Below, piece after piece: positions 29,736 through 39,470 of a stretch of DNA of 64,000 nt; within the stretch, counting starts at the first letter, position 1, and every line of letters starts with the position of its first letter. Below the pieces are notes generated by a model, which was not told the DNA's origin, did not search any database, and worked only from the letters and a program-made list of their open reading frames with translations. This DNA is from Nematopogon swammerdamellus. Taxonomy: Eukaryota > Arthropoda > Insecta > Lepidoptera > Adelidae. The position numbers and the translations under genes are program-made. The DNA is taken from assembly GCA_946902875.1 (NCBI GenBank), contig OX336348.1:15525741-15589740 (forward strand), given 5' to 3'.

Positions 29736-30340
29736 AGCTCAATGTGTGTGCAAAGTTTCATAAAAATCGGTTCAGTAGAAGTAGTTGAAAAATTTGTCGC
29801 AAGATTTGAAACAAAGATAGTAACAAACAAACAAATATACGGAGTCAAGCTAAATAAAACCGTTTAAATAAAAAACCGTTTAATATAACAGTTACAGGAA
29901 AGTGAGGCATATCGTCTTAAAGGTAGTTCTTCCGACTTGCTAAGACGACATACCCGAGAGTCGCATATCAAGCCCTTCTCTATATGGCACTTTGAAAAAA
30001 GGCTTCGAAAATCAATAAATGCTTATAACTCCTGAACTACTGGTCAGATCGACTTGCAATTTGTTTCCTTTCGTAGAAAAAAATTGTTCTTTTTGAAATA
30101 GTTGTTTTTTTTTCAAAATCGGTTCAGCCGTTTCAGAATAAAAAAGGAAAAAGTGTTTGAAAGAGGGCATATCTCGGAAACTACTGATCCACGACTACTC
30201 ATCCGCTGGAGGAAATGATAGGCCTCGATAGGATTTATTTTTTCGAAAACTACTGCTCCCAAACTACTCGTGTGGTGGGACAAGCAAGGATAGGTATCGA
30301 TGAGATCTTCATCAAATTCACGAATCTGCGGCCGTGTCTC
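29736..30340. other. Non-coding repeat-like DNA after the array
   Basis: No gene. Contains the phrase AAAATCGGTTCAG twice (about 29763 and 30115) and ATAAAACCGTTTAAATAAAA at about 29850, which resembles the outer edge of the palindromic elements. Confidence 0.45.
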
Positions 30341-30344
30341 CGAC

Positions 30345-30690
30345 ACAGCCCACTCGCTTTTTTTTATTGAAAGCGCGACATGTGACCCCGTGCCACCCAT
30401 AAGGTGTCTAACGACGCCGATGGACATTCGGTCGTATGTGGGGGTTGCGAATGCCATGCCGGCCCGACAGGTGCCTTTTCAAGCCCCTCTTTAAGGGCCC
30501 GAGACTGTACTTGGGGGGAAATATATAGGCAGGAGAGCCTGCGTGTAGGGATGCAATCCTTTTTAACAAATTGCTGTTTTCAAACCATTTCCCTTTTAAA
30601 AGCTGATATTTGGCAGAGCCATCCCACAGGTGCAAGCAGTACTCCAAGCAAGACCTGATCTGCGATTTGTGCAAAAGAACTTTACGTCCA
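30345..30690 (-). pseudogene. LINE ORF2 C-terminal fragment, same family as 55.8-56.9 kb
   Basis: On the minus strand: KSQIRSCLEYCLHLWDGSAK, then after an internal deletion PAYIFPPKYSLGPLKRGLKR, HLSGRHGIRNPHIRPNVHRR, then a 3' UTR ending in AATAAAAAAAAGC. These segments match the element at 55828-56581 with the middle lost. It is a dead 5'-truncated copy without RT catalytic motifs. Confidence 0.75.
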
Positions 30691-30955
30691 TAAAAAAAAA
30701 AAAAACGTGCACAAGAAAACTTGATTCTTTCTTCGTTGTTGTTTGTTCGCTTCTTACAGATTTTGAATGTAATATTTACTTGATTTTATGACAAAGTGGT
30801 TCAAAAAAGTTAACTTTAAAGGGAGGAATACGAAAATATGAAAAACTGGTCTCGTTTAAATAGTTAGTGAGAAATTATTATTTAGGTTGACCGCAAAATC
30901 AAGTTTGTTTGTAATATATTCATGTATCACAAAATTAATCTTGAGATGAACTTAA
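30691..30955. other. AT-rich spacer
   Basis: A-run at about 30690-30704 followed by AT-rich DNA; nothing recognised. Confidence 0.4.
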
Positions 30956-30959
30956 TTTA

Positions 30960-31098
30960 CATTGTGTGTGTGGCTTTGAAGTGGGATACCTAGCGCTCTC
31001 GCTTGCGCACACAGGTTTAGATGGAACGTTACACTTCTTCGTGCGTGCAGCCGGTGTTCATCAATTTATAAGACGTGACATCATCACGTCAAAAAAAG
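30960..31098 (+). mobile_element. SINE family 1 body, plus strand
   Basis: GCGCTCTCGCTTGCGCACAC, TTTAGATGGAACGTTACAC, GCAGCCGGTGTTCATCAATT and ATAAGACGTGA are the reverse complement of 1918-2005. The tRNA-like head is missing here. Confidence 0.6.
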
Positions 31099-31350
31099 CC
31101 ACCTCCATAGTTTTTAGCCGTTGCGGCAATTTATCGATCGACGCGCGACGTTCGCTTGTTTTGGAACACGCAAATGTTTGCGTGGAGCGTGCAGGCAAGC
31201 GATACGGGTTACTGCGCGTGAAAAAAGGATGACACAATATCGCTGCGATCTCTTGAGACGGTCGGTTCTGTATTCACGCGATACGCACACTACCATAATC
31301 GCGCGTGTCTCGTTTTAGTAATAGTTGAAGTATTAAGTACGGAGTCCAGG
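31099..31350 (+). repeat. Dispersed repeat R2, second copy
   Basis: Matches 5903-6030 with an internal segment of different length (AGGCAAGCGATACGGGTTAC through ATACGCACACTACC) before the shared TCTCGTTTTAGTAATAGTTG. Confidence 0.55.
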
Positions 31351-31608
31351 CACCGAATTAAAAAAAGTTGAGTCCAGGGCTATTTTTTCCATCTACGATG
31401 CTGCTGGTGGTGTTATACCAAAGAGATTAAAAGAGGGTGGGTTTAATGTATTTGTGTTATACTTTACAGAATATATAAGTCAATGATATTTTATGTATTA
31501 TATTTATATAAAATATTAGATTTTACCGACGACGACGAATAAAATAAAAAAATAAATAAAAAAAATAGTAAATCTGATTTAAATGCAAAATTGATAATAA
31601 ACCATCGC
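31351..31608. other. AT-rich DNA, nothing recognised
   Basis: No open frame or repeat terminus supported. Confidence 0.4.
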
Positions 31609-32385
31609 TTCTCTTATATTCTCTATCTTTTTCTCCCTTCCTTCCTCGCCCATCTCTCACTCACCTCTCTCCCTGTCTTCTCTCCTCGATCCCGCCTTCC
31701 TCCCCTCCTTCCCCTCACCTTTCACGGACCTCCTCTTTGCCACCTTCCCTTTCGCCCATTCCCTCCCTCTCTCCCTACTTCCCTTCCTCCCCTCATGCCG
31801 CCCCTCCTTTCCATTACCCTCGCATTCCATTCCTCCCCTACTACCCCTAATCCTGTCCGCAACCCCCTCTTACCCCGCCCCTTCCCCCTTCCAACCTCTC
31901 ACTCGCTCGATCTCCATTCCTCCTCGTTCCCTCTACTACCTCCCTCCCCCACACCTACCCTCATTCACTAACCCTTCCTCCCTCCATACTTCTCCTCCTC
32001 TTCTTCTTTTTTTTATGGAAACTGACTTGGTTGGATACATCACCTACAACATCCGTGATGTCGGACATGTCGTGCCGGCTATACTGAACTGGACGGAAAA
32101 AAACGAAAAAATAACTATTTACATAGCCGTTTCGACATACGTTTTATTCAGTGCGGTGGTACCAACCCTAGTAAGGTAAGAAGGGAAGGGTGCTACAGTT
32201 TTACGTGGAATCCGAACCACGGTCAGCCTCCAATGGTCGAGCGGTCACCCATCCAAGTGTTGACCGCGCCCAGGGTTGCTTGCACCACTGAGCTACCGAG
32301 GCTGACAAACGTACCTCCCACCCACTCCCCCTTCTTTTCTCTCCCCCTTCCTCTTCCTGACCATTATTCATTATTTCTTACCAAA
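31609..32385 (+). repeat. Pyrimidine-rich tract split by a SINE
   Basis: Strongly CT-rich plus strand (TTCTCCCTTCCTTCCTCGCC, CCTCCCCTCCTTCCCC) from 31609 to 32002, continuing at about 32307-32360 after the SINE. The 126-codon Pro/Ser/Leu-rich frame over it (31591-31971) reflects composition only. Confidence 0.65.
32003..32306 (-). mobile_element. tRNA-derived SINE (family 3), copy 2
   Basis: Poly(A) tail (T-run on the plus strand) at 32003-32013; body with ACATAGCCGTTTCGACATAC; B box GGTTCGGATTCC and A box GTAGCTCAGTGG on the minus strand. Compared with the 11-kb copy it lacks the AACCCGGCCGGGATAA segment and part of the head. Confidence 0.8.
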
Positions 32386-32512
32386 AGCAGTAACTATTGA
32401 GTAATCTGTGCCAAAAGCCTAGATACATTGCCTAGATATTAAATTTTCATATCCTTATCTTGAGAAATCATGGATTCGCCATACAAAAACTTTCACCCCT
32501 ATTTCACCCCTT

Positions 32513-32563
32513 ATTTTTAGGTTTCCGTATCCCTGTACGGAAGCCTATTACTAAGCCTCCGCA

Positions 32564-32594
<31 letters not shown>

Positions 32595-32700
32595 CGAGGG
32601 CTGTATCTCTTGAACCGTAATAGGTAGCCCGTTGAAATTTTCACAGAATATGTGTTACTATGGCGGATATAACAACAAATAAGCGGAGCTAGGTACAACC
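32513..32700 (+). repeat. Dispersed repeat R3, copy 2
   Basis: TTTTTAGGTTTCCGTATCCC, GGAAGCCTATTACTAAGCCT, a (GTCC)n/(GTCT)n stretch and GAGGGCTGTATCTCTTGAAC match the copies at 16.66 and 37.79 kb. Confidence 0.65.
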
Positions 32701-32759
32701 AAAGAGTTTGTAAACTCTTTGGACCGGAGTAAAACCGCAAACAGGAAATTACAATCTTA

Positions 32760-34018
32760 CACGTTCAACGCCACATGAAAAATCCAGTATTTCCGTTTGG
32801 GCCACGGGGCTCACCGCTCACCGGTGAGCCTTTCCTTACTGAACCATTCAGGTCATGGGGGTCACCGGTGAGCCGCGTGAGAGGTCCTACGTAAACGCTT
32901 CCTACAAGCCACAGAGCGCAGCTACAAAGCCAATATGGAAGTGAGCCGCGTGGCCTTGTAGTCGAAGCGGACGGCGTGGTTTTCAAATCTAGGGCTGCTC
33001 TTAACGATAAGGTAGAAAATAATATTTTTATTAATAGAATTAATAAAACCAGAAAATTATAAGAAAATATTCGTCAAAATTAAAATGAACATAAAATTTT
33101 CTTCATTACCAAATAAGAAGACATTATTTATTACGAAAATAATTTATGAAATTGAACAAAAGGAAATATTTATGAAATTGAACAATCACAACATTATGAC
33201 ACTTCATTATTTAAAATAATCAATCATCTTAACCCTTTGGCTCTCAACCATAAACAATAAAGAATTATCCGTGAGTCTTGTTAAAACAAGGCAAACAAAG
33301 GAATGGTTTAGTTGGGCTGCTTTGGCAATAAGTGGATACTTTTTTCGACTTGGTTTTAGACTGTTTGCTACCCATATTGGTACGTTCTTTGCATAACATT
33401 GGTGACATGTTCTTCTCACTTTTCTGGCCAATCCCTCTTTCCTTTCCAGAGTGTGTTTCATTCTCTTCCGTCTTTCTATACGCATTTCATCGTCGCTATC
33501 CTCACTCTCCGACAAAAGAATTCGAAGCATCTTCTTTTCGTTGGTTGAACTACGTCTTCATAGAATCTATTCCGAAACTACGGTCCAGAAGATCTATCTC
33601 GATGTTTTCTAACTGCGTTAGCGCTTCTTGTGTTAACTCGAAATCTTCAAAATAATCCATTTTTGGCGAGAAAAGCGTAAAACATCCTCAATTGTCGACG
33701 CAGCCGGACCGGGATTGATCGCTGCGTCCGCGGCGCGCGCGCAAGGGGTGGGCCGCGGCGTGACCCCGCGGCCCCAGCCAACAGAAAATTACAAATCCTT
33801 CATAGGAGGCCACACGATCCACCCGTGAGCCTTTTGCTATATCTCGAAAATTTAACGGTAAAAGTCGCAAATTTTTATTTTCCTTACAAATTACCACATT
33901 TTATAAACTTTGTGATGGAAATCTCAAGTTGATGAAAATTACGGATATAATGAGTTTGGCTTGGCCCGAACGGAAAAGTACGCTAGGCCCACCGGTGGGT
34001 CGTATGGCGTTCAACGTG
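32760..34018. mobile_element. piggyBac-like deletion derivative
   Basis: Ends CACGTTCAACGCCA (32760) and TGGCGTTCAACGTG (to 34018) form 14-bp inverted repeats with one mismatch. Both subterminal regions carry ACCGGTG palindromes (CTCACCGGTGAGCC, GTCACCGGTGAGCC, CCCACCGGTGGG). The interior is AT-rich with a short minus-strand frame (33207-33661). The flanking TTAA expected of piggyBac is not intact (CTTA and TTCA), so superfamily placement is tentative. Confidence 0.5.
33207..33661 (-). pseudogene. piggyBac-like transposase remnant: N- and C-terminal parts only
   Basis: An ATG at 33661 starts MDYFEDFELTQEAL ... DLLDRSFGIDSMKT then stop. In another frame from 33530 come LLSESEDSDDEM, an acidic stretch, then ERKEGLARKVRRTCHQCYAK and SFVCLV. 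An acidic N-terminus and a Cys-containing C-terminus (C-x2-C in RTCHQC, CLV) recall piggyBac transposases, which have an acidic N-terminus and a C-terminal cysteine-rich domain, but the catalytic DDD core is absent. It would be an internally deleted, inactive gene. An unrelated small protein cannot be excluded. Confidence 0.35.
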
Positions 34019-34024
34019 TTCATT

Positions 34025-34495
34025 GTGGGCTGATTTTGAAAATTCTTTTTTTGTTTGGTAGATCATACTTCAGAGGTGCTCCCATTTAAATTTTATCGAA
34101 ATTGATTCAGCGGTTTATGAAAAATCAACAAAATACTATTGGTGTGTGGTTACCTTCAGCAAAACTTTTGTGATGTGGACTTTTTCAGCAATTTGCAGTT
34201 TGACACATGGCGAATAATTCTGTACCACTTCAACCGATTTCGATTATTCGATTTAGATTATTGTTTTTTTATGTAATATTACTAAAAAGAATGAAATAAA
34301 AACTGTTTTAAAAAATATAAAACCGACTTAAAAAAAAATTAACTAGAACTAAAAAGTATAAAATAGGTACCTAATATTTTGAAATTTTCTCTGTCATTGT
34401 ATTGAAATACATGAATCGAAATTGTCATTCATATTCGGACCCTTGTTTCATGAATATTCTAAATTTGAAATCTTTTCGGCCAGATGCGCTTAATA
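34025..34495 (+). repeat. Dispersed repeat R4 (inverted relative to 61.7-63.3 kb)
   Basis: GGGCTGATTTTGAAAATTC, GATTCAGCGGTTTATGAAAA, TGACACATGGCGAATAATTC and GGACCCTTGTTTCATGAATA recur as reverse complement at 62860-63320 and 61735-61782. In this copy the sequence near 34425-34445 is uninterrupted where the other holds a hAT-type element. Confidence 0.7.
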
Positions 34496-34499
34496 TATT

Positions 34500-34790
34500 A
34501 TAATACGAGTACGAGTACCATCGAGCTGGTCTGATGATGGAGACGGAAGGTGGCCATAGGAACTCCTAAACTACACATGATAAACCCATCGTGTTTGGGC
34601 TCGTTGCATTTGTCTTCACGAGCAATTTACTTTAGACCTAGGAGATTCTCAATTCGACGGTATGTTTTCTTTTTTTGGATGTTTGTTACGCGATTACTCC
34701 TTCAATTATTGTGGGCCGATTTTGAAAATTCTTTTTTTTGTTTGAAAGGGGATAACCATGAGGTGGTTCCATTTTAATTTGGTCGAGATC
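34500..34790 (+). repeat. Dispersed repeat R5 (inverted copy at 57.2 kb)
   Basis: GATGATGGAGACGGAAGGTG, CTCGTTGCATTTGTCTTCAC, ATTTACTTTAGACCTAGGAG and GATTCTCAATTCGACGGTAT recur as reverse complement at about 57225-57440. Short frames at both sites encode the same peptide (MAIGTPKLHM...), because the DNA is repeated. Confidence 0.65.
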
Positions 34791-34803
34791 AGATTGGAAA
34801 GCG

Positions 34804-34841
34804 AGGCGGAATCGCGAGGCCGAAGGTCGAGCGATTCCGCC
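34804..34841. repeat. Hairpin GGCGGAATCGC / GCGATTCCGCC
   Basis: An 11-bp perfect inverted repeat surrounds GAGGCCGAAGGTCGA, a variant of the 68-bp repeat core, so this may be a stray unit. Confidence 0.5.
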
Positions 34842-34904
34842 GAGTACATTAATAGCAAAAAAATAAAAAAAAAAACCGTGAAATAAAAAACTATTTAAAA
34901 AAAT

Positions 34905-35110
34905 ATATAAAAAAGGCCTTCAAAAATGTATGAAATAAAAAAAAATCGAACCCTAGAGTTGAAGGCGGTGCTAAAGCAAGCAAAAATGATACATGAAAGA
35001 AAACATGCGTGGATGATATCCTTTGTGATTTGTGTAGCCTTCTTTAGCGCCGCCGCCTTCAACTCTAGGGTTCGATTTTTTTTAATTTCATAAATTTTTT
35101 AAGGCAGTTT
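34905..35110. mobile_element. MITE-like inverted repeat (~50-bp arms)
   Basis: ATGAAATAAAAAAAAATCG and ACCCTAGAGTTGAAGGCGG on the left mirror CCGCCTTCAACTCTAGGGT and CGATTTTTTTTAATTTCAT on the right, with about 70 bp between. Target duplication not determined. Confidence 0.6.
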
Positions 35111-35202
35111 TCATATTTTTTTTTTACATACAATGCTGAAATTATTAGAATGAAGAGTGACGAGTATTTGTTTAACTGTTCAACTAAATAAATACGATCT
35201 AT

Positions 35203-35257
35203 CCACAGAGCACGGAATACCGCACGCGCGCGCGCGGGGGTATTCCGTGCTCTGTGG
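35203..35257. repeat. Perfect 19-bp stem with CG-repeat loop
   Basis: CCACAGAGCACGGAATACC (35203-35221) and GGTATTCCGTGCTCTGTGG (35239-35257) are exact reverse complements around a 17-nt loop of (CG)n. TCTAT lies on both sides, possibly a small target duplication. Confidence 0.7.
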
Positions 35258-35259
35258 GT

Positions 35260-35925
35260 CTATCTATTAAAAGCGCACAAACAGGAAATTACAATCATAA
35301 TAATATTTTGTTCCGTATACCAAATTATTTTCAAAACATTTTTTTATTTTATTTAATTTGATAAGAAGTTTTAGTTTAATTGTAAATTGTCATATTTTTA
35401 TTATTCAAATATTTTTACCTAATAAAAATTTAGGAATTCACATAAATAATGTTCTTTATAAATATAAATGAAAGCGCCATCTTTTGTCTAGTAGCAGTAA
35501 TTCTACAGCCTAGTGACAATTAAAGGTACCTACATACATGTTGTATTTCAACTAGATAGCGCCCTTAGTGTAGAAGTATTAACAAACATTAACGCCACCT
35601 GTTTGTTTTACGACAACATCAAGAAAAATTATTAACGCCCCCTGTTGGTTTTACGATTTACAACGTTACCAAATTTTTTATATGGAGTGGTCTATCTGTC
35701 CCGACAGGGTTATAAAATCAATGGCCGTGGACATAATTGTTACCACGGTTCTGATTGTTTCCAGGGTACCGGTTACTTCCTTGGTTGGTTACCGTTGTTA
35801 TTTACTTGGTTACGATTTTTGTACATAGGCGGATAATAGCGGATAGATACAAAGAGATTTTATGTATAGATTGAGCACTACGAAGAAAGAATACAGAGAA
35901 ATGACGGCCAATAGCTGAGGTATGA
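35260..35925. other. Non-coding DNA
   Basis: No gene supported. ACAGGAAATTACAATC at about 35280 also occurs just left of the piggyBac-like element (about 32741). TTAACGCCACCTG / TTAACGCCCCCTGTTGG motifs repeat at about 35590 and 35634. Confidence 0.4.
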
Positions 35926-35929
35926 GGTA

Positions 35930-36055
35930 AGGTAGCGGGTGGCGGAGCGCAGAGCCGCGCGGGGCGGGAAGCGAGCGGGAAAGGGGCTAGCTAGCGCTAG
36001 CTAGCGACTAGCGGCCCGGCCCGGCGCGGCCGGCCGGTCAGTCAACCAACACGTG
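35930..36055. other. CpG-rich patch
   Basis: Very GC-rich (GGCGGAGCGCAGAGCCGCGC, CGGCCCGGCCCGGCGCGGCC) with the palindrome GCTAGCTAGCGCTAGCTAGC. It lies about 90 bp upstream of the tRNA-like sequence. It could be part of a GC-rich transposon end or a promoter; I cannot decide. Confidence 0.35.
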
Positions 36056-36140
36056 CATTGGAATACGTAGGGTTGTCACTTAGTCTACCAAAAATATATT
36101 TTTCGATTTATTATTTTACGAGTAAGTATTATGGTTAATT

Positions 36141-36205
36141 GCGCCCGTAGTATAGTGGTAACGCTTCTCAATGCAGAAGTTGCGGGTTCAAATCCCGGGC
36201 ACTAA
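36141..36205 (+). tRNA. tRNA-Gly-like sequence, probably a pseudogene
   Basis: GCGCCCGTAGTATAGTGGT resembles the start of animal tRNA-Gly(UCC). The T arm CGGGTTCAAATCCCG is perfect, and the acceptor pairs GCGCCCG/CGGGCAC at six of seven positions. The anticodon arm CTTCT-CAATGC-AGAAG has a 6-nt loop, so no normal anticodon can be read, and no T-run terminator follows directly. This points to a tRNA pseudogene or SINE head. Confidence 0.45.
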
Positions 36206-36479
36206 CTAATGTATTTATTTCCTTGATAAGGATTGATATACGTGCATTTCATAACGAATAGGTACGATCGCTCCGGTGAAGAAAAATAAAGTTAGGTAAC
36301 TAGTGCACACTGGTCTATGAAAGGTATTTTTGTGTAAACTGCTTCTGATTTCCACTGGTCACCATGGAAGTGTACGAGTAATCGAACCGGATATAAAAAA
36401 TTGTGACAAGTTCGAGTGCAATATGACTGCCATATGAATACTCAATAAACAATAAAACAACAACAATAAAAACAATACC

Positions 36480-36746
36480 TCCTATGTCAGTGGGCAGAGT
36501 CCGTGCCTAGCAGTGGGACGTTTTAAAGGATTATAGAAGAAAACAGATAGTGAATTTCATCGAAAAAAAACGTTTTTATGTATTTATTAAACTTAAATTA
36601 CAGAACTATAATAACTTGAAATACATACCTATACTTATATGGGTTTTTAAATTACCGTGGTTATTTGACATTTTGACATTTGACAAGACCGCTTGTGGTG
36701 GCGTGCCTTGGGAGAGGCCTATATCCAGCAGTGGACCGATACAGGC

Positions 36747-36776
<30 letters not shown>
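36480..36776 (+). mobile_element. Two RTE-type retroposon 3' ends, one with (GAT)n tail
   Basis: CAGTGGGCAGAGTCCGTGCC, then CTAGCAGTGGGACG at about 36490-36520, and GGCGTGCCTTGGGAGAGGCC, CAGCAGTGGACCGATACAGG then (GAT)n at about 36697-36776. These strings are the common ends of lepidopteran RTE elements and derived SINEs (family knowledge). No coding part is attached. Confidence 0.6.
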
Positions 36777-36779
<3 letters not shown>

Positions 36780-36844
36780 GACATTTTAAGAAGTAATTAT
36801 GGAGTTTGTTGACACTGGTTGGAAACTCTTTGCAAGTTGCTTCC

Positions 36845-37745
36845 GCCTGGTACACTTATCCCTACCAAGCTATCCCCCCTGGTAGGGATAAGTGGAAAAA
36901 AATTCCACTTATCCCTACCAGTAGGGATAGGTGGAAAGTGGAAACTCTGACTGAGTGCACTTATCCCTACTATAAAATTTAAAATAAAACAAAATACACT
37001 TTCGCCTTGTAATGTAATTTGTATAATTTTTTCAATCTTCTGATCTTTTTCTAGTTGTATTCACCTACGTTTTTTTTCGGTTTTTCCCAGTGGTCAGATT
37101 GATGGTCAGACTCTCTAGCCAACGGGATTTTTTTTCCCATTGGTCAGATTAATTTCTCTAAATTTTTATTCGATATTCGGACACCTCAAATGTATGCGCA
37201 TCTTTCCCTCCGCCTGGTACACTTATCCCTACCAAGAATAAAAATTTAGAGACACCTCCTACTAACTTCTTAGTTCCTGGTGCTTTTGGTCGAATAAATT
37301 TTCTAAAAATCGTCAATTCCACCTCTCCCTGACCGCGCAACAGCTCTTGGGCTTGAGGGTCTCCTCTACTAAAATCGGGGAGCCATGTGCGGCCACCAGT
37401 TTTCAGTTACTAAAAAAGGAAGCACGGACTCAATATGTTAAATTGATGAAAAATGACATTTTTGCGAAAGGAAAAAAACGTAGGAGAATACAACTAGAAA
37501 AAGATCAGAAGATTGAAAAATTATGCAAATTACAATACAAGGCGAAAATGTATTTTTTTTATTTTAATTTTATAGTAGGGATAAGTGCACTCAGTCAGAG
37601 TTACAGTTTTTACTTTGATTGTACTTTTTTCTATGTATTTTTGTTTTTTATCCAGCTGTCAAATTAATCTAACCAATGGGAAAAAAAATTCCGTTGGCTA
37701 GACTAGTCTGACCATCAATCTGACCACTGGGAAAAACCGATAGAT
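36845..37745. repeat. Rearranged inverted-repeat element with CACTTATCCCTACCA sites
   Basis: CACTTATCCCTACCA occurs directly or inverted at about 36851, 36878, 36903 and 37215. Block X (36935-37075) is reverse complementary to 37480-37605, and block Y (37076-37152) to 37666-37742, but the order of X and Y differs between sides. The 37347-37667 frame contains KKEARTQYVKLMKNDIFAKG and RRRIQLEKDQKIEKL, a basic helical stretch that could be a transposon-encoded protein fragment; identity unknown. Confidence 0.6.
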
Positions 37746-37789
37746 ACGGAAACCTACGTGCGCGAGTAAAACTCGCACTTAACAGATTT

Positions 37790-38170
37790 TTAGGTGTCCG
37801 TATCCCGTACGGAAGCCTATTACTAAGCCTCCGCCGTCTGTCTCTCCGTCCGTCCGAGGGCTGTATCTCTTGAACCGTAATAGCTAGCCAGTTGAAACTT
37901 TCACAGAATATGTGTTACTATAGGGGATGTAAGAAAAATAAGAAAAAGTTAATAATTAACGGGAGCTCCTATACAACTAACGTCCAAAATAAAAATAGAT
38001 TAGTCACACTATTGAATAGCAGATGGCGCCAACGGCTTTTATACATTGCATGTTGAAAGACAAAAGATAGGCAGATAATAGCGGATACATATTCTTGAAT
38101 ATTTACTTTTTCGAAATTTGAAAAGACAGTTTTCACATTGGCGTATTTGATTTTCAAATATGACATATTA
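37790..38170 (+). repeat. Dispersed repeat R3, longest copy
   Basis: From TTAGGTGTCCGTATCCCGTA to TTTGATTTTCAAATATGACA. It covers both the 16.66-kb copy and the separate 17.8-kb block, so these two are parts of one family. Confidence 0.7.
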
Positions 38171-38466
38171 TGTTTGACAGATCACTTTTAAAAATAAAGT
38201 GACGTTACTATGGTAACAGCTGTTAGTGGGCAAACATGGAGACCTTTCATAACATAAACAAAAAAACAAATATCTGATAATTAAAATTCGAAGACCATGC
38301 CACCTGAGCGGACTTGCACTTGACAGATTTTTTTTATGAAAGAGAACGCCTCCTTTGTGGGTGGTTAGGTTGGATAGTTACATAATGATGAGAGATCAAA
38401 CTACGAAACATTAAATATAGTGTGTCAAAGTTAATTTGTTCAAATTATAGCTCAGCCAAACAGCAC

Positions 38467-38740
38467 TTTTTTTTATGGAAATTGACACGGTTGGCTACAT
38501 CACCTACAACATCCGTGATGTCAGCCCATAACACCGGGTGAACTAGATGCCATGTCAGTGCTTCCCTTCATTTCGCGCCGGCTACACTGAACTGGACGGA
38601 AAACATGAACTATTTACATAGCCGTTTCGATCGACGTTTCGCTCAGTGCGGTGGTATCAACCCGGCCGGGATAAACCCTACCACCTAGTAAGGTAAGAAG
38701 GGAAGGGACCTTCAGTATAACGTGGAATCCGAACCACGGT
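38467..38740 (-). mobile_element. tRNA-derived SINE (family 3), copy 3, head truncated
   Basis: Matches the 11-kb copy from the poly(A) tail through the B box (GAATCCGAACCACGGT on the plus strand) and then breaks off, joining a LINE fragment. Confidence 0.75.
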
Positions 38741-38754
38741 GGTGTCCCTCTCTA

Positions 38755-38915
38755 CCGACCGGTCGTTGTGGTGGGGCGTCGCGGAGACGGTGCGCCCGAG
38801 CGGCTAGCGAGTGAGCTAAATCACTTCTACATTCACACAGCCGACAACTACACGATACACACCAACACACACAGCGCTGCAGTATCTATCGCGTTACAGT
38901 CAACGAATTAAAAAG
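38755..38915 (+). pseudogene. LINE ORF2 fragment (5' part of an old, split copy)
   Basis: Plus-strand reading gives RRGDGAPERLASELNHFYIH and TADNYTIHTNTHSAAVSIAL, matching HRGDDAPVRLASELNKFYIH of the 19-23 kb LINE. It lies upstream, in element order, of the fragments at 44.4-45.7 kb in the same orientation. They are best seen as one copy split by the Ty3/gypsy element and other DNA. Confidence 0.75.
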
Positions 38916-39188
38916 TATCGGGAAGTGGCGTACAACGCACCGACTTGAGGCGGGCTATTTGTGAGCATCCAGCGCACCCTCTTTCGCGAGCAGTCAGTCC
39001 GCCGCACTGCGCCGCTCAGGCAGGTCACGTTTTTGTATCCGTCCGTCCATAAAAGAGAGAGATAGAATATCGTGCATTCGCATACACAAAATATGAGAGT
39101 GAAAAGGATAGCTATACGTTACTCGGTTCGAGACGAGAGCATACGAGTGTCAGTCACTAAGAACATGCAGTGGCGACATGCAGGGTTC
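38916..39188. other. Unassigned DNA between LINE fragment and gypsy LTR
   Basis: GC-moderate, no gene seen. Ends in GGTTC, the left target duplication of the gypsy element. Confidence 0.4.
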
Positions 39189-39353
39189 TGTTGGGTCTTG
39201 GAGCGACGATGCGTGAGGATTTGGAGATCACGTTAGAAGAAAAGACGGAGATGACTTCTTGTACTGACGTTTATTTCGCAAGTGTTTTTGACAGGTCGGT
39301 TGGCAGTGTTGGTAGTACGACAGACATGTAATCTAGTGATGGTAGACGTGTCA
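39189..39353 (-). repeat. 3' LTR of the gypsy element
   Basis: On the minus strand TGACACGTCTACC ... GACCCAACA. Differs from the 5' LTR by a T-run length change, one internal substitution, and two changes near the TG end. Confidence 0.9.
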
Positions 39354-39362
39354 TCCCCCTTT
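39354..39362 (-). promoter_or_regulatory. Polypurine tract
   Basis: AAAGGGGGA on the minus strand directly before the 3' LTR; primer for plus-strand DNA synthesis. Confidence 0.8.
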
Positions 39363-39470
39363 AAATTTTTTTTTTTTCCAATCCTATTACTATACAATTC
39401 TTACTTAAGTTAATACTTAACACTTCTTGATGTACATATTATGTTTACGTTACAAATATAAGGTTGTTAG

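Noticed and set aside
31591..31971. 126-codon Pro/Ser/Leu-rich frame
   Set aside because: It is the translation of a C/T-only tract. Any frame there is open because stop codons need purines.
34550..34777. MAIGTPKLHM frame, present also at 57.2 kb, as a conserved gene
   Set aside because: Both frames are translations of the same dispersed repeat R5 in opposite orientations, and the sequence runs into AT-rich DNA.
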